From Sinorhizobium numidicum (GTDB lineage Bacteria > Pseudomonadota > Alphaproteobacteria > Rhizobiales > Rhizobiaceae): a DNA stretch of 64,000 nt. This document shows, piece by piece, positions 18,631 to 28,647 of this stretch. How positions within the stretch are numbered: the stretch's first letter is position 1; each line of letters opens with the position of its first letter. The notes below the pieces were generated by a model, which did not search any database, was not told the DNA's origin, and worked only from the letters and a program-made list of their open reading frames with translations. Made by a program: the position numbers and the translations under genes. The stretch spans positions 2,664,001 to 2,728,000 of the forward strand of contig NZ_CP120368.1 of NCBI RefSeq assembly GCF_029892045.1, written 5' to 3'.

Positions 18631-18819
18631 ATGAACGAGCAGAGGCGTGATGATATCCCGGACAGCCTGCAGCTTCATGCGCTGGCACGCCGCCAACGCA
18701 GCGCCGCCATCGGTCAATTCTGTCTTTGGGCGATCCGCTCGGCGCTACGGCTCTTGTTCGGATACACGGAGACCGCCCGTCGTGATGCGCATTCGCGGAG
18801 ACAGGCCGCTGGCGGCTAA
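18631..18819 (+). CDS. Small protein divergent from the LysR regulator, hypothetical
   Basis: A 62-residue product, MNEQRRDDIPDSLQLHALAR, a short hydrophobic helix (IGQFCLWAIRSALRLLFGY), and an Arg-rich tail. AAAGGTG lies before the ATG at 18631, better than the ATG at 18610. No family recognised. Position next to a LysR gene on the opposite strand suggests it may be its target, but that is only positional. Confidence 0.4.
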   Translation: MNEQRRDDIPDSLQLHALARRQRSAAIGQFCLWAIRSALRLLFGYTETARRDAHSRRQAAGG

Positions 18820-18852
18820 CCTCGAGTAATCTCGCCATTGGCCCGGATTATC

Positions 18853-19677
18853 CTACGCGGAGCCAGCCAATTCCTCGGCACGCTTGCGTGCGGCGGCAAT
18901 CGCCTTGTCGAAGAGCGGCTGCATGCCGCCGTCCGCCATGAGGATAGCGAGTGCAGCAGCCGTGGTTCCGCCCGGAGACGTCACGTTCTGACGCAGTCGC
19001 GCGGCGTCATCGGGGGACTGATGCAGGAGTTCACCAGCCCCCGCGACGGTTTCCCGAGCAAGCCGCATGGCGAGGTCCGCCTCGAGGCCGGCCTTGCGCC
19101 CGGCCTCTGCCATGCACTCGACGAGATAGAAAACATAGGCCGGACCACTGCCGGAAACGGCGGTCACAGCGTCGATATCCGCCTCGGTCGCCAGCCATTC
19201 GACAGGGCCGCTGACCTTCAGCAGATCGTGGACGAGCGCACGCTGCGCTTTCGTCACGCCGGCGTTGGCGAAAGCGCCCGTGACCCCACGCCCGATCATG
19301 GCAGGGGTGTTGGGCATGGCCCGTACCGTCGCGGTGTCGCCCAGGTGGCGCTCGATGAAGGCGAGCGTCTTGCCTGCTGCAACGGATACGACCACGGTCT
19401 CAGGGCCGACCAGACCTTTCAGAGGCGGCAACACCGCCTCCATGACCTGCGGCTTGACGGCGAGGAAGATCACGCCTGCCTTGACGGCTTCGGGCGCGGA
19501 GGTTGCATGGCTGACGCCATTGTCCGAGATCAGTTTTGCCATTGCCGGTGGCGGACCCGGATCGATGACGAGAATATCGCTGCCGCGTACGCCGCTCTTA
19601 AGCCAGCCGCCGAGCATCGCCCCGCCCATGTTGCCGGCGCCGACGAGAACGATCGGGCCTGAAAGGGCTATGGTCAT
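18853..19677 (-). CDS. proC: Pyrroline-5-carboxylate reductase
   Basis: A 274-residue enzyme that reduces pyrroline-5-carboxylate to proline with NAD(P)H, the last step of proline synthesis. The Rossmann motif is VLVGAGNMGGAML near residue 10; the C-terminal signature includes AVSGSGPAYVFYLVECMAEA and the TSPGGTT segment. GAGAGG precedes the ATG at 19677. The upstream frame is open further but those codons overlap the YbjN gene. It follows the YbjN gene by one base, so the two are a coupled pair. Confidence 0.93.
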   Translation of the reverse strand: MTIALSGPIVLVGAGNMGGAMLGGWLKSGVRGSDILVIDPGPPPAMAKLISDNGVSHATSAPEAVKAGVIFLAVKPQVMEAVLPPLKGLVGPETVVVSVAAGKTLAFIERHLGDTATVRAMPNTPAMIGRGVTGAFANAGVTKAQRALVHDLLKVSGPVEWLATEADIDAVTAVSGSGPAYVFYLVECMAEAGRKAGLEADLAMRLARETVAGAGELLHQSPDDAARLRQNVTSPGGTTAAALAILMADGGMQPLFDKAIAAARKRAEELAGSA

Positions 19678-19678
19678 C

Positions 19679-20179
19679 TCATGCCTCTCCAACGGTTTCG
19701 AATAGCACCGCATCGACCGCACGCTGCGCATCCATGCCGGACCAGACGACGAATTGGAACGCTTGGAAATAGGATTCGCAGGCGTCGAGCGCGCTCGATA
19801 ATAGCACTTCGACCTGCTGGTTCGTAGGTTCCGCACCGCCTGAAAGCAGGAGGGACTGGCGGAAAATGACGACTTCCTCCTGGCGCCAGAGATCGAAATG
19901 CCCCATCAACACCTGACCATTGATATGGGAAAGCAGGCGGATAACCTCGTTTACACGACTGTCCGGCACCTTGATATCGAAGGCACAGGCGAGATGCAGC
20001 GCCTCGAACTCCTCCATCCAGGAGAAGGAGACGTGATAGTCCGCCCACTTGCCCTCCACCGTCATGGCAATCTCGTCTTCGCCGGACCGCTCAAACGACC
20101 AGTCATTGTTGGCAGCGACGAACTCGATCATATCGACCGGGTTGGACTGGCGCTCGACTTCCATTTCCAAAAGGCTCAT
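19679..20179 (-). CDS. YbjN domain protein
   Basis: A 166-residue cytosolic protein of the YbjN family, with the run WSFERSGEDEIAMTVEGKW, SHINGQVLMGHFDLW and a C-terminal helix ESYFQAFQFVVW. The fold resembles type III secretion chaperones; E. coli YbjN is linked to stress responses and motility, but function in rhizobia is not established. It is the first gene of the unit with proC; the stop TGA and the proC ATG are separated by one base. The pairing is conserved among rhizobia as far as I recall. Confidence 0.85.
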   Translation of the reverse strand: MSLLEMEVERQSNPVDMIEFVAANNDWSFERSGEDEIAMTVEGKWADYHVSFSWMEEFEALHLACAFDIKVPDSRVNEVIRLLSHINGQVLMGHFDLWRQEEVVIFRQSLLLSGGAEPTNQQVEVLLSSALDACESYFQAFQFVVWSGMDAQRAVDAVLFETVGEA

Positions 20180-20359
20180 GCATCACCCTAAAGGCGCGGC
20201 ACAGGCGTACGCAGTCACGTTCGCAAGACGCAACACTGCAAACCCAATACCGGATACGGACACACTATGATTGCTGGACCCACGGCCATCCTGGCTTACT
20301 TACCCTGCCCGGAGCTTGCGTGATCCGTTTCGAATCATCATTTAAAATCAGTGTATAAC

Positions 20360-20473
20360 GGCAGAGTCAGCCTGCCAGCCCCTCAACCGAAAAATTGCAG
20401 AGGAGAGCGGCACCCCTGCTTGCGTTTTCGATTCAGCAGGGATGCTTAAGCGACTCTGCCATAAGGCTTTTTT
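20360..20473 (+). ncRNA. Candidate small structured RNA with U-tract
   Basis: GGCAGAGTC (20360-20368) pairs exactly with GACTCTGCC (20452-20460), closing a 101-base domain. Inside lies the hairpin CCCTGC/GCAGGG (20414-20441). The closing stem is followed by ATAAGGC and six T (20468-20473), on the + strand. It lies in a 501-base gap between two minus-strand genes (YbjN and UbiK family) and antisense to neither. I see no convincing promoter; TATAAC at 20354 is a weak possibility. The rest of the gap, 20474-20680, has nothing recognisable. Not a match by eye to 6S, tmRNA or SRP RNA. Confidence 0.4.
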
Positions 20474-20680
20474 GGCAGTGTCCACAGGTGGAAAACTTTT
20501 GAGATTTTGACACTCGGACCCGGAACGACGAGGGTGCGACGTGGTTTTTCCGCCGCCATCGCGCCACACCGGGAATCGCGAGCATCACGGGCGACGCCTC
20601 CCCGCGGCGGGCACGCTTGAAGGTCGTGCCCGCGCGGATCGGCATCGGGGCAAACAGGGCCGCAAAAAGCGCGGCCGATC

Positions 20681-20941
20681 TTACTTGCCCACCTCGGCGA
20701 GGCGTGCCTCGAGCGCTGCGATACGGGAAAGCAGCGCTTCATTTTCCTCGCGCGCCTTCACGGCCATCTCCCTGACGGCCTCGAATTCCTCGCGCTTGAC
20801 GACATCGAGCGAGTTCAGAGCCCGTTCGGCCTGGGCTCGAAACGCCGTTTCTACCTCGTGCCGGACACCCTGGGCTGCGCCCGCGGCATCGGTCATCAGC
20901 TTGGCAAAATCATCGAGAATGCGGTTGGCTCCTGTGCTCAT
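20681..20941 (-). CDS. UbiK-family accessory factor (BMFP domain)
   Basis: An 86-residue protein of the membrane fusogenic family. The N-terminal half is amphipathic (NRILDDFAKLMTDAAGAAQGV, then EVETAFRAQAERALNSLDVV), and the C-terminal half is a coiled coil (KREEFEAVREMAVKAREENE, ending ALEARLAEVGK). UbiK in E. coli assists aerobic ubiquinone synthesis; function here is by family. The true start is the ATG at 20941 (MSTGANRILDD); the frame is open further upstream but that sequence overlaps the divergent lgt gene. It diverges from lgt. Confidence 0.88.
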   Translation of the reverse strand: MSTGANRILDDFAKLMTDAAGAAQGVRHEVETAFRAQAERALNSLDVVKREEFEAVREMAVKAREENEALLSRIAALEARLAEVGK

Positions 20942-21160
20942 CGTCCTGATCTCCGTTCCGGCCAGCGCGTCACGCGCGGTGCGATCCATGGATTTCAGGT
21001 AGGGTCCTCGAGGAAACGATGCAAGGAAAATAACGGCGAGCGCGGCTTGAAGACGATGACGGCGGCTTGACCCCGCCGAATTCGATCGCCATGTTCCGCC
21101 AAACAATCGGCCCGGCCAAAACAATCGCCTGGCACGAGGCAAGACCCACGAGACAAAACC

Positions 21161-22006
21161 TTGGAAACAATCGCGACCCGCCTCGCCATCCTCCCCTTCC
21201 CCGAAATCGACCCCGTCATCTTCACGATCGGGCCGCTCGCCGTGCACTGGTATGGTTTGGCCTATGTCGCCGGCATCCTCCTCGGCTGGCTCTACGCCCG
21301 GCGCATCATTCAGAACCAGGCGCTCTGGCGCGACAGCACGCCCGCGCTCAACGCAACGCAGCTCGACGATTTCCTGCTCTGGGCGGCGGCGGGCATCGTG
21401 CTCGGCGGACGCGTCGGCTATATTCTCTTCTACGATCTCGGCTCGGTCCTGCAAAATCCGATCCGGGCGATCGAGATCTGGAACGGCGGCATGTCATTTC
21501 ATGGGGGTCTTCTCGGGACGACGCTGGCGATCATCATCTTCGCCCGGAGGAACGCCATTCCGATTTGGAGCCTGCTCGATGTCGTGGCCGCCGTCGTGCC
21601 GATCGGCCTCTTCTTCGGCCGCGTCGCCAATTTCATCAACGGCGAGCTCTGGGGCAGACTGTCTTCGATGCCGTGGGCAATCGTCTTTCCGACCGGAGGA
21701 CCTTTCCCCCGCCACCCGAGCCAGCTTTACGAGGCGGCGCTCGAGGGTATTCTGCTGCTCTCGGTCCTCGCTTATCTCGTATTTCGCCGCAAGGCGTTGA
21801 AGACGCCGGGCCTGATCTGCGGCATATTCGTGTGCGGCTACGCCGCCAGCCGCATTTTCGTCGAATTCTTCCGCGAACCGGACGCGCAGATCGGCTATCT
21901 GGCGGGTGGCTGGCTGACCATGGGCATGCTGCTTTCCTTGCCGATGGCGCTCGCTGGCATATGGGCCATTGCCAGGGCGCGCCGGGCCGCAGCAGCCGCC
22001 GCTTAA
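21161..22006 (+). CDS. lgt: Prolipoprotein diacylglyceryl transferase
   Basis: A 281-residue inner-membrane enzyme that transfers diacylglycerol from phosphatidylglycerol to the lipobox cysteine of prolipoproteins. The Lgt signature [14 protein letters not shown] spans residues 153-166, with H114 in MSFHGGLLG and the family's seven membrane segments. Its start codon is TTG at 21161; no ATG lies close and [18 protein letters not shown] is the usual N-terminus of rhizobial Lgt. It heads a run of four same-strand genes and its substrates include the lipoprotein at 25.4 kb. Confidence 0.93.
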   Translation: METIATRLAILPFPEIDPVIFTIGPLAVHWYGLAYVAGILLGWLYARRIIQNQALWRDSTPALNATQLDDFLLWAAAGIVLGGRVGYILFYDLGSVLQNPIRAIEIWNGGMSFHGGLLGTTLAIIIFARRNAIPIWSLLDVVAAVVPIGLFFGRVANFINGELWGRLSSMPWAIVFPTGGPFPRHPSQLYEAALEGILLLSVLAYLVFRRKALKTPGLICGIFVCGYAASRIFVEFFREPDAQIGYLAGGWLTMGMLLSLPMALAGIWAIARARRAAAAAA

Positions 22007-22018
22007 CTGGACGGGTGC

Positions 22019-23122
22019 ATGACGAATCCTCTCGCGGACAAGATCAAGGCGCTGATCAAGGCCAATGGGCCGATCAGCGTCACCGACTATTTTTCCCTTT
22101 GCCTCGCCGACCCACAGCACGGCTACTACCACGCACGCGAACCCTTCGGCCGGGCCGGCGATTTCATCACCGCGCCGGAAATCAGCCAGCTCTTCGGCGA
22201 AATGATCGGCATTTTCCTGCTGCACGCGTGGCAGCAGCACGGCTCGCCCGAGCATGTGATCGTCGCCGAAATCGGCCCTGGCCGCGGCACGATGATCTCG
22301 GACATGCTGCGCGTCATTCGCCGCCTGGCGCCAGACCTCTACCGCTCGGCAGAGGTGCACCTGGTGGAAACCAGCGAACGGCTGCAGCAAGTCCAGGCAG
22401 AGACCCTTGCAGAACATGACGGCAAGGTGCACTGGCACGCAAGTTTCGATACCCTGCCCCCAGGTTTTTTGCTCTTGGCGGCAAACGAGCTTTTCGACGC
22501 GATTCCGATCCGCCAGTTCGTTCGCACCGCCGAGGGCTTCCGCGAGCGCGTGGTGGGGCTCGATGCCGACGATCAATTGAGTTTTGGCGTCGGCGTCGCC
22601 GGCATCGATCCCTCACTTCTGCCCTCGCCGGCGCAATCGGTCGCGGAGGGCACGATCTTCGAGATCGCCCCGGCGCGCGACGCGGTAATGGCCGCTCTTT
22701 GCGAACGTCTTCGGACGAGCGGCGGCACGGCGATCATCATCGATTACGGGCATCTCTCGACCGGCTACGGCGAGACGCTTCAGGCCGTCCGCGAGCACCG
22801 CTACGACCCGCCGCTCGCAAATCCCGGCCGGGCGGACCTGACAAGCCACGTCGATTTCGAGCAACTGGCAAGCCGGGCCAAGGCGGAAGGCCTGCAGGTC
22901 AACGGCCTTGCCCGTCAAGGCGACTTCCTCGTCGGCCTCGGCCTTCTGCAACGCGCCGCAGCCCTCGGTCGCGGCAAGGATGAAGCGACTCAGGAAAACA
23001 TCCGCGCCGATGTCGAGCGGCTCGCAGGCGCCGGCGCCGGAAAGATGGGCGAGCTGTTCAAGGTGCTGGTTGTCAGCAGCCCCGAAGTGGCTTTGGCGCC
23101 GTTTCGAAAAAAGGCGCCATAG
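22019..23122 (+). CDS. MidA/NDUFAF7-type SAM-dependent methyltransferase
   Basis: A 367-residue protein of the COG1565 family. The N-terminus has ISVTDYFSLCLADPQHGYYH and GRAGDFITAPEISQLFGEMIG; the SAM site is VIVAEIGPGRGTMISDML; NELFDAIPIRQF and IIIDYGH follow. Mitochondrial homologues methylate an arginine of complex I subunit NDUFS2. The bacterial substrate may be the corresponding NuoD, but this is inference. The gene follows lgt by 12 bases, so cotranscription is very likely. Confidence 0.88.
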   Translation: MTNPLADKIKALIKANGPISVTDYFSLCLADPQHGYYHAREPFGRAGDFITAPEISQLFGEMIGIFLLHAWQQHGSPEHVIVAEIGPGRGTMISDMLRVIRRLAPDLYRSAEVHLVETSERLQQVQAETLAEHDGKVHWHASFDTLPPGFLLLAANELFDAIPIRQFVRTAEGFRERVVGLDADDQLSFGVGVAGIDPSLLPSPAQSVAEGTIFEIAPARDAVMAALCERLRTSGGTAIIIDYGHLSTGYGETLQAVREHRYDPPLANPGRADLTSHVDFEQLASRAKAEGLQVNGLARQGDFLVGLGLLQRAAALGRGKDEATQENIRADVERLAGAGAGKMGELFKVLVVSSPEVALAPFRKKAP

Positions 23123-23350
23123 CTCCGAGACACGGGAACGCGGGTGGCATTTTCGCCCGCCTTTCGTGCCAACTTTGGAACAAGATGCAACGCCCGTTTT
23201 GGAAGGAGTTCGGAACCTGGCAGCCGCTCGGCGATTGACAGGCCCGGCACGCCGGGTCAACATCACGCCGGCAAATCAGCCGCAAATCACCGGGCCGGAC
23301 GCGCCCTCAATTCCAATGAAGCTTAGAAAATACAAGGGCGTGAACACCGA

Positions 23351-24145
23351 ATGCAGGACGATGCCTCGCTTTCCCCTGTGCAGAGCCCGCTCTTCGGTGC
23401 CAAGGTGGGCCCAGCGATTGCGCATGGCTATTTTACCCGCGAGGGTGGCGTGTCGGAGGGCATCTATCGCGGCCTGAATGTCGGCCTCGGCTCCAATGAC
23501 GACCGGGAACGCGTCAGCGAAAACCGTGCCCGGGTCGCCCGCTGGTTCCATGCCGAGCCGCGGCGCCTCGCCACCGTGCATCAGGTTCATTCGCCGGACG
23601 CGGTCGTCGTGGACGGCAGCTATGACGGCTCGCGGCCGGACGCCGACGCACTGGTAACCGCGACGCCCGGCATCGTCCTTGGCGTCCTTTCCGCAGACTG
23701 CGGGCCGGTCCTTTTCGCCGATCCGGAAGCAGGCGTGATCGGCGCCGCCCATGCCGGATGGAAGGGAACACTCGACGGCATCCTCGAAAGCACGATCGAG
23801 GCGATGATTTCGATCGGGGCACACCGCGAGCGGATCATCGCCTGCCTCGGCCCCTCGATCAGCCGGCAGCACTACGAGGTCGGCGCCGAATTCGTCGATC
23901 GCTTCCTCGCGGCCGACGACAGCTACGCGTCGTTCTTCAGTCCGTCCGGACGAAACGGCCATGCTATGTTCGATCTGCCGGGCCTTACAACCCGGCGGCT
24001 GGCTGAGGCAGGGGTGGCGGCGGAAAATCTCGACATCTGCACCTATGCGAACGAGGAACGCTTCTTCTCCTACCGCCGCACCACGCACAGGCGGGAACCC
24101 GACTACGGCCGGCAGATATCCGCGATTTGCATACGGGAGGTTTGA
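23351..24145 (+). CDS. pgeF: Peptidoglycan editing factor PgeF (laccase-like, YfiH family)
   Basis: A 264-residue protein of the multicopper polyphenol oxidase-like family. The zinc/copper-type ligands are in the expected places: HQVHSPD, SADCGPVLF and GAAHAGWKGTL. In E. coli the homologue removes non-canonical amino acids from cytosolic muropeptides; related proteins act as purine nucleoside phosphorylases. The gap of 228 bases after the methyltransferase has no gene. The next gene starts one base after its stop, so pgeF and the M24 protein are a tight pair. Confidence 0.88.
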   Translation: MQDDASLSPVQSPLFGAKVGPAIAHGYFTREGGVSEGIYRGLNVGLGSNDDRERVSENRARVARWFHAEPRRLATVHQVHSPDAVVVDGSYDGSRPDADALVTATPGIVLGVLSADCGPVLFADPEAGVIGAAHAGWKGTLDGILESTIEAMISIGAHRERIIACLGPSISRQHYEVGAEFVDRFLAADDSYASFFSPSGRNGHAMFDLPGLTTRRLAEAGVAAENLDICTYANEERFFSYRRTTHRREPDYGRQISAICIREV

Positions 24146-24146
24146 T

Positions 24147-25298
24147 ATGGCGCTTCACTTCGCCGAAGAGGAATATGCGGCCCGCCTCGCACGGCTCACG
24201 GCCAAGATGCAGGAGGAAAAGCTCGACGCCATGCTCCTCTTTGCGCAGGAGAGCATGTACTGGCTGACCGGATACGACACCTTCGGCTACTGCTTCTTCC
24301 AGACGCTGGTCGTCAAGAAGGACGGTTCCATGGTGCTGCTCACGCGCTCGGCCGACCTGCGCCAGGCGCGTCACACATCCAATATCGAGCGCATCGAAAT
24401 CTGGGTGGATCGGGTGAATGCCGACCCGGCCATGGACCTCAAGAACCTGCTCAGCGAACTTGATCTTCTCGGCTGCCGCATCGGCGTCGAATACGACACT
24501 CATGGCATGACCGGCCGAACGGCGCGCCTTGTCGACCATCAGCTCTCCACCTTCGGCGAACTCATCGACGCATCGCTGCTCGTAAGCCGCCTTCGTTTGA
24601 TCAAGAGCCCGGCGGAAATCGCCCATGTCGAAAAGGCGGCGAGCCTTGCCGACGCGGCGCTGGAGGCCGCACTACCGCTGATCAGTCCTGGCGGCAGCGA
24701 GGCCGATATTCTCGCGGCCATGCAGGGCGCGGTCTTTGCCGGCGGAGGCGACTATCCGGCCAACGAATTCATCATCGGCTCCGGCGCGGACGCCCTGCTC
24801 TGCCGCTACAAGGCGGGCCGGCGCACGCTCGATCCCAACGACCAGCTGACGCTGGAGTGGGCCGGCGTCAGCGCCCATTATCATGCGGCGATGATGCGCA
24901 CGATCGTGATCGGCGAGCCCACCAACCGCCATCGAGAACTCTACAGCGCCTGCCGCGAGACGATCCAGGCGATCGAAATGGTGCTTCGACCCGGCAACAC
25001 CTTCGGCACGGTTTTTGACGTTCACGCCAAGATCATGGACGAACGCGGCCTCGCCCGCCACCGTTTGAATGCCTGCGGCTATTCACTTGGCGCGCGCTTC
25101 TCGCCGTCCTGGATGGAGCATCAGATGTTCCATGTTGGAAATCCGCAGGAGATCGAGCCCGACATGTCGCTCTTCGTGCACATGATCATCATGGACTCGG
25201 ACACCGGAACGGCCATGACGCTCGGCCAGACCTATCTCACGACGGCCGATACGCCGCGGGCGCTCTCACGCTACGGACTGGACTTCATTTCTGCGTAA
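24147..25298 (+). CDS. M24 family creatinase/ectoine hydrolase-like protein with altered metal site
   Basis: A 383-residue pita-bread fold protein. The N-terminal creatinase domain (SMYWLTGYDTFGYCFFQTLVV) precedes the M24 domain. In ordinary aminopeptidases the segment reads DxGxxxxGYxxDxTRT; here it is LEWAGVSAHYHAAMMRT, with Glu for the first Asp and Ala for the second. This resembles metal-independent creatinase and DoeA-type ectoine hydrolases rather than prolidases. Substrate unknown; annotations as Xaa-Pro peptidase would be unsafe. GGGAGG is six bases before the ATG. It is one base downstream of pgeF. Confidence 0.8.
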   Translation: MALHFAEEEYAARLARLTAKMQEEKLDAMLLFAQESMYWLTGYDTFGYCFFQTLVVKKDGSMVLLTRSADLRQARHTSNIERIEIWVDRVNADPAMDLKNLLSELDLLGCRIGVEYDTHGMTGRTARLVDHQLSTFGELIDASLLVSRLRLIKSPAEIAHVEKAASLADAALEAALPLISPGGSEADILAAMQGAVFAGGGDYPANEFIIGSGADALLCRYKAGRRTLDPNDQLTLEWAGVSAHYHAAMMRTIVIGEPTNRHRELYSACRETIQAIEMVLRPGNTFGTVFDVHAKIMDERGLARHRLNACGYSLGARFSPSWMEHQMFHVGNPQEIEPDMSLFVHMIIMDSDTGTAMTLGQTYLTTADTPRALSRYGLDFISA

Positions 25299-25397
25299 CG
25301 AAATCGTCCTATGCTTTCCAGCGGAGTGAGGACGTGCCCGGCGGTTTTCCGCCAAGGTTCCGCTCCGTGTGTAGAGTCGAGACGGACGGTGGGAACG

Positions 25398-26240
25398 ATG
25401 CGAAAGCTGATCATGCCTGTCGCAAGCCTTGGTCTTGCTGCGGCAGTTGCAGGCTGCAACAGCACGGATGCGCTGATACCGCAGGTGGATGTCGGCGGAG
25501 GAACCTTCCGCTCGCCCCCGGTGACGCAGTCCGATCTCGACGCCATGTCCACGCAAACTGCTGTGATGCCGGTAGAGAGCGTCCCACCGGGCCGCACGGC
25601 TGCCTTCTCGGCACAGCCGAACATTGCCAGCCCGCCGCCGCAATACGCGACCGGCGACGTCGATTACACGGATCCCGCCGGCACGCTGGAAGGCCAGGCG
25701 AGGCGGCTTGCGCAGGGCGAGGCGCCAGTTCAGAACAGGCAGGCTGAGAGCGAGCAGACGCCGAGCGAGACGGCGCAAGACGGCGCCGTCAGCGGGCAGC
25801 CTGCCGTTGGGGAAGCGACGGCGACTGAGCCGGAAGAGACGAAACAAGCCGCCGCATCGCCGGCCGCAGCCGGTTCCGGCGGCATCCGGTTCCTGCCGAT
25901 CATCGGCGCGCCGGTCCAGGCGGTGACGCCGCTTTCAAAGCAGCTCGGCGCCGCGGCCCGGGCTGAGGGACTGCCGATCAAGAGCTCCACGGACACCACG
26001 AGCGACCATATTCTCAAAGGCTATTTCTCCGCGCTCAATGACGGCGGCAAAACGACGGTCGTCTATGTCTGGGACATTCTCGACGGCAGCGGCAACAGGC
26101 TGCACAGGATCCAAGGACAAGACACGGTTGCGAACACGGCGGCCGATCCATGGAGCGCCGTTCCCCCGGAGACGATGCAGGCAATCGCCAGCAAGACCAT
26201 CGAAGCCTATCTCGAATGGCGTCGAGCTAGCGCGGGATGA
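25398..26240 (+). CDS. Lipoprotein, unknown function
   Basis: A 280-residue exported protein with a short signal peptide and a clear lipobox (AAVAGC, Cys at about residue 20), so it should be lipidated, presumably by the nearby lgt product. The middle (about 100-165) is Pro/Glu/Gln-rich and disordered. The C-terminal third (LSKQLGAAARAEGLPIKSST to the end) is compact and contains HILKGYFSALNDGGKTTVVYVWDILDGSG. I do not recognise a named domain. The ATG at 25398 is chosen over the open frame upstream because the lipobox then sits at the proper distance. The final codons overlap a mosaic repeat. Confidence 0.8.
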   Translation: MRKLIMPVASLGLAAAVAGCNSTDALIPQVDVGGGTFRSPPVTQSDLDAMSTQTAVMPVESVPPGRTAAFSAQPNIASPPPQYATGDVDYTDPAGTLEGQARRLAQGEAPVQNRQAESEQTPSETAQDGAVSGQPAVGEATATEPEETKQAAASPAAAGSGGIRFLPIIGAPVQAVTPLSKQLGAAARAEGLPIKSSTDTTSDHILKGYFSALNDGGKTTVVYVWDILDGSGNRLHRIQGQDTVANTAADPWSAVPPETMQAIASKTIEAYLEWRRASAG

Positions 26241-26337
26241 GGAAAAGTGTGCGCGGTTTTTCGCCCGCATCCGCTCTAAACTTTCTAGAATCGATCACCT
26301 TCTAAGATTTTGGCGGTCGACCAAAATCATCGTGATC
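26227..26337 (+). repeat. Mosaic repeat family B, copy 2
   Basis: CTAGCGCGGGA at the left end supplies the last codons and stop of the lipoprotein gene; the right end is CCAAAATCATCGTGATC. It aligns with the copy at 15.1 kb and, without the inserted element, with that at 46.3 kb. It lies in the 315-base gap before prs; I see nothing else there. Confidence 0.7.
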
Positions 26338-26555
26338 TTGGCCCGGTTGACGCAAAGATTTTAGGATAATGACCGCTGCGGCGCAGCATTCCCCTTGCAT
26401 TCAAGTTCAAGGACGCTAAAAAGCGGCCGATCAGCTCTGAATGGCGGCCATCCGCAAAGATTGCCCGCGATCGGAATGGCTCACGGAATCTGCGTGGACA
26501 AACCGCCCCGGACTGGCCCCGGACGGTAACCGCGCCAGCTCAAGGCGGACCGTCA

Positions 26556-27488
<933 letters not shown>

Positions 27489-27513
27489 AGCGGCATGCGA
27501 CCGGTGTGTTGGC

Positions 27514-28551
27514 CTATTGCCGCTTACCGGCAAGAGCCTGCGCCAGCGGCTGATCGGCGAGATTGTCGATGAACCAGTTCGGGTAGACCGACGCAAGCAC
27601 GGTCTCGGCATCGAGCGTCGAAATCTCGCTCTCCATCAACCCGAGTCCCACTGCGCCAAGATTGTCTTCGAGCTGATGCGGCTTGGAGGCGCCAAGCAAC
27701 ACGCTCGTCACCGCCTCCTTTGCCAGCAGCCAGGCAATCGCCACCTGCGCCACGCTCGCCCCGTGCGCATCGGCGACCGTGCGCATGCGCTCGACGAGAC
27801 GGAAGCCCTGTTCCTTGTCGAAGGGCAGAATGTCAAAACCCGAATAGCGGTTGTCCGGATCGCCGAGATTTTCGCGGGTATATTTGCCGGAGAGGAAGCC
27901 GGAGGCGAGCGGGCTCCAGACGGTGAGCCCCAACCCGTAGCGCTGCATCATCGGGATCACGTCGCGCTCGACATCGCGACCGACCAACGAATAATGCATT
28001 TGGCCATGAGTGAAGTGCGCGAGACCGCCCGCCTTCTGGATCTCGAGTGCTGCCGCCACTTTCCAGGCCGACCAATTCGAAAAGCCGATATAGCGCACCT
28101 TGCCGGAACGCACGACCTCATCCAGCGCCGACAAGGTTTCCTCGAGTGGCGTATAAGGATCCTCCTTGTGGGCGATGTAGACATCGATCCAGTCGGTGCC
28201 GAGACGCTTGAGGCTCTGCTCGACCGACCACAGGATATGACGACGGGAGAGCCCCGCCTGCGTAAGTGGCATGCCGGTGCGAAAACCGACCTTGGTGGCG
28301 ATCACCACCTCGTCGCGACGCTTCCTCAGCGCCTCCCCGAGGATCCGCTCCGATTGACCGGACGCGTAGGCATCAGCCGTATCGAAAAAGTTGATGCCGG
28401 CGTCGAGTGCCCGCCGGACAAGCGCATCGGCAGCTTCCGCATCCGTCTTGTAGACGGCGCCGATACTGCGGTCTCCCGCGGTGAATGTCATTGCGCCGAA
28501 GGCGAGGCGCGAAACCACCAGACCAGTATTCCCGAGCGTTGCGTACTGCAT
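27514..28551 (-). CDS. Aldo/keto reductase
   Basis: A 345-residue NADPH-dependent (beta/alpha)8 oxidoreductase. The catalytic tetrad is visible: Asp and Tyr in FDTADAYASGQSERILG, Lys in VIATKVGF, and His in DVYIAHKEDPYTPLE. The cofactor-binding end has VAIAWLLAKEAVTSVLLGASKP. It resembles the YajO/Tas-type group; substrate unknown. GAGGAGG precedes the ATG. It is transcribed towards prs and appears monocistronic. Confidence 0.9.
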   Translation of the reverse strand: MQYATLGNTGLVVSRLAFGAMTFTAGDRSIGAVYKTDAEAADALVRRALDAGINFFDTADAYASGQSERILGEALRKRRDEVVIATKVGFRTGMPLTQAGLSRRHILWSVEQSLKRLGTDWIDVYIAHKEDPYTPLEETLSALDEVVRSGKVRYIGFSNWSAWKVAAALEIQKAGGLAHFTHGQMHYSLVGRDVERDVIPMMQRYGLGLTVWSPLASGFLSGKYTRENLGDPDNRYSGFDILPFDKEQGFRLVERMRTVADAHGASVAQVAIAWLLAKEAVTSVLLGASKPHQLEDNLGAVGLGLMESEISTLDAETVLASVYPNWFIDNLADQPLAQALAGKRQ

Positions 28552-28647
28552 GTCATGCCTCCTCGTTTGTCGGACAGGTTGTGTGGCGGCAGAACCTCCG
28601 GATGATCTCTAACGCAGCCCCAATCGGCAAGGCAACGATGACAGCGT

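Noticed and set aside
20470..20500. TTTTCCACCTGTGGAC on the minus strand, similar to a DnaA box.
   Set aside because: Single degenerate site with no cluster, AT-rich region or replication genes nearby.
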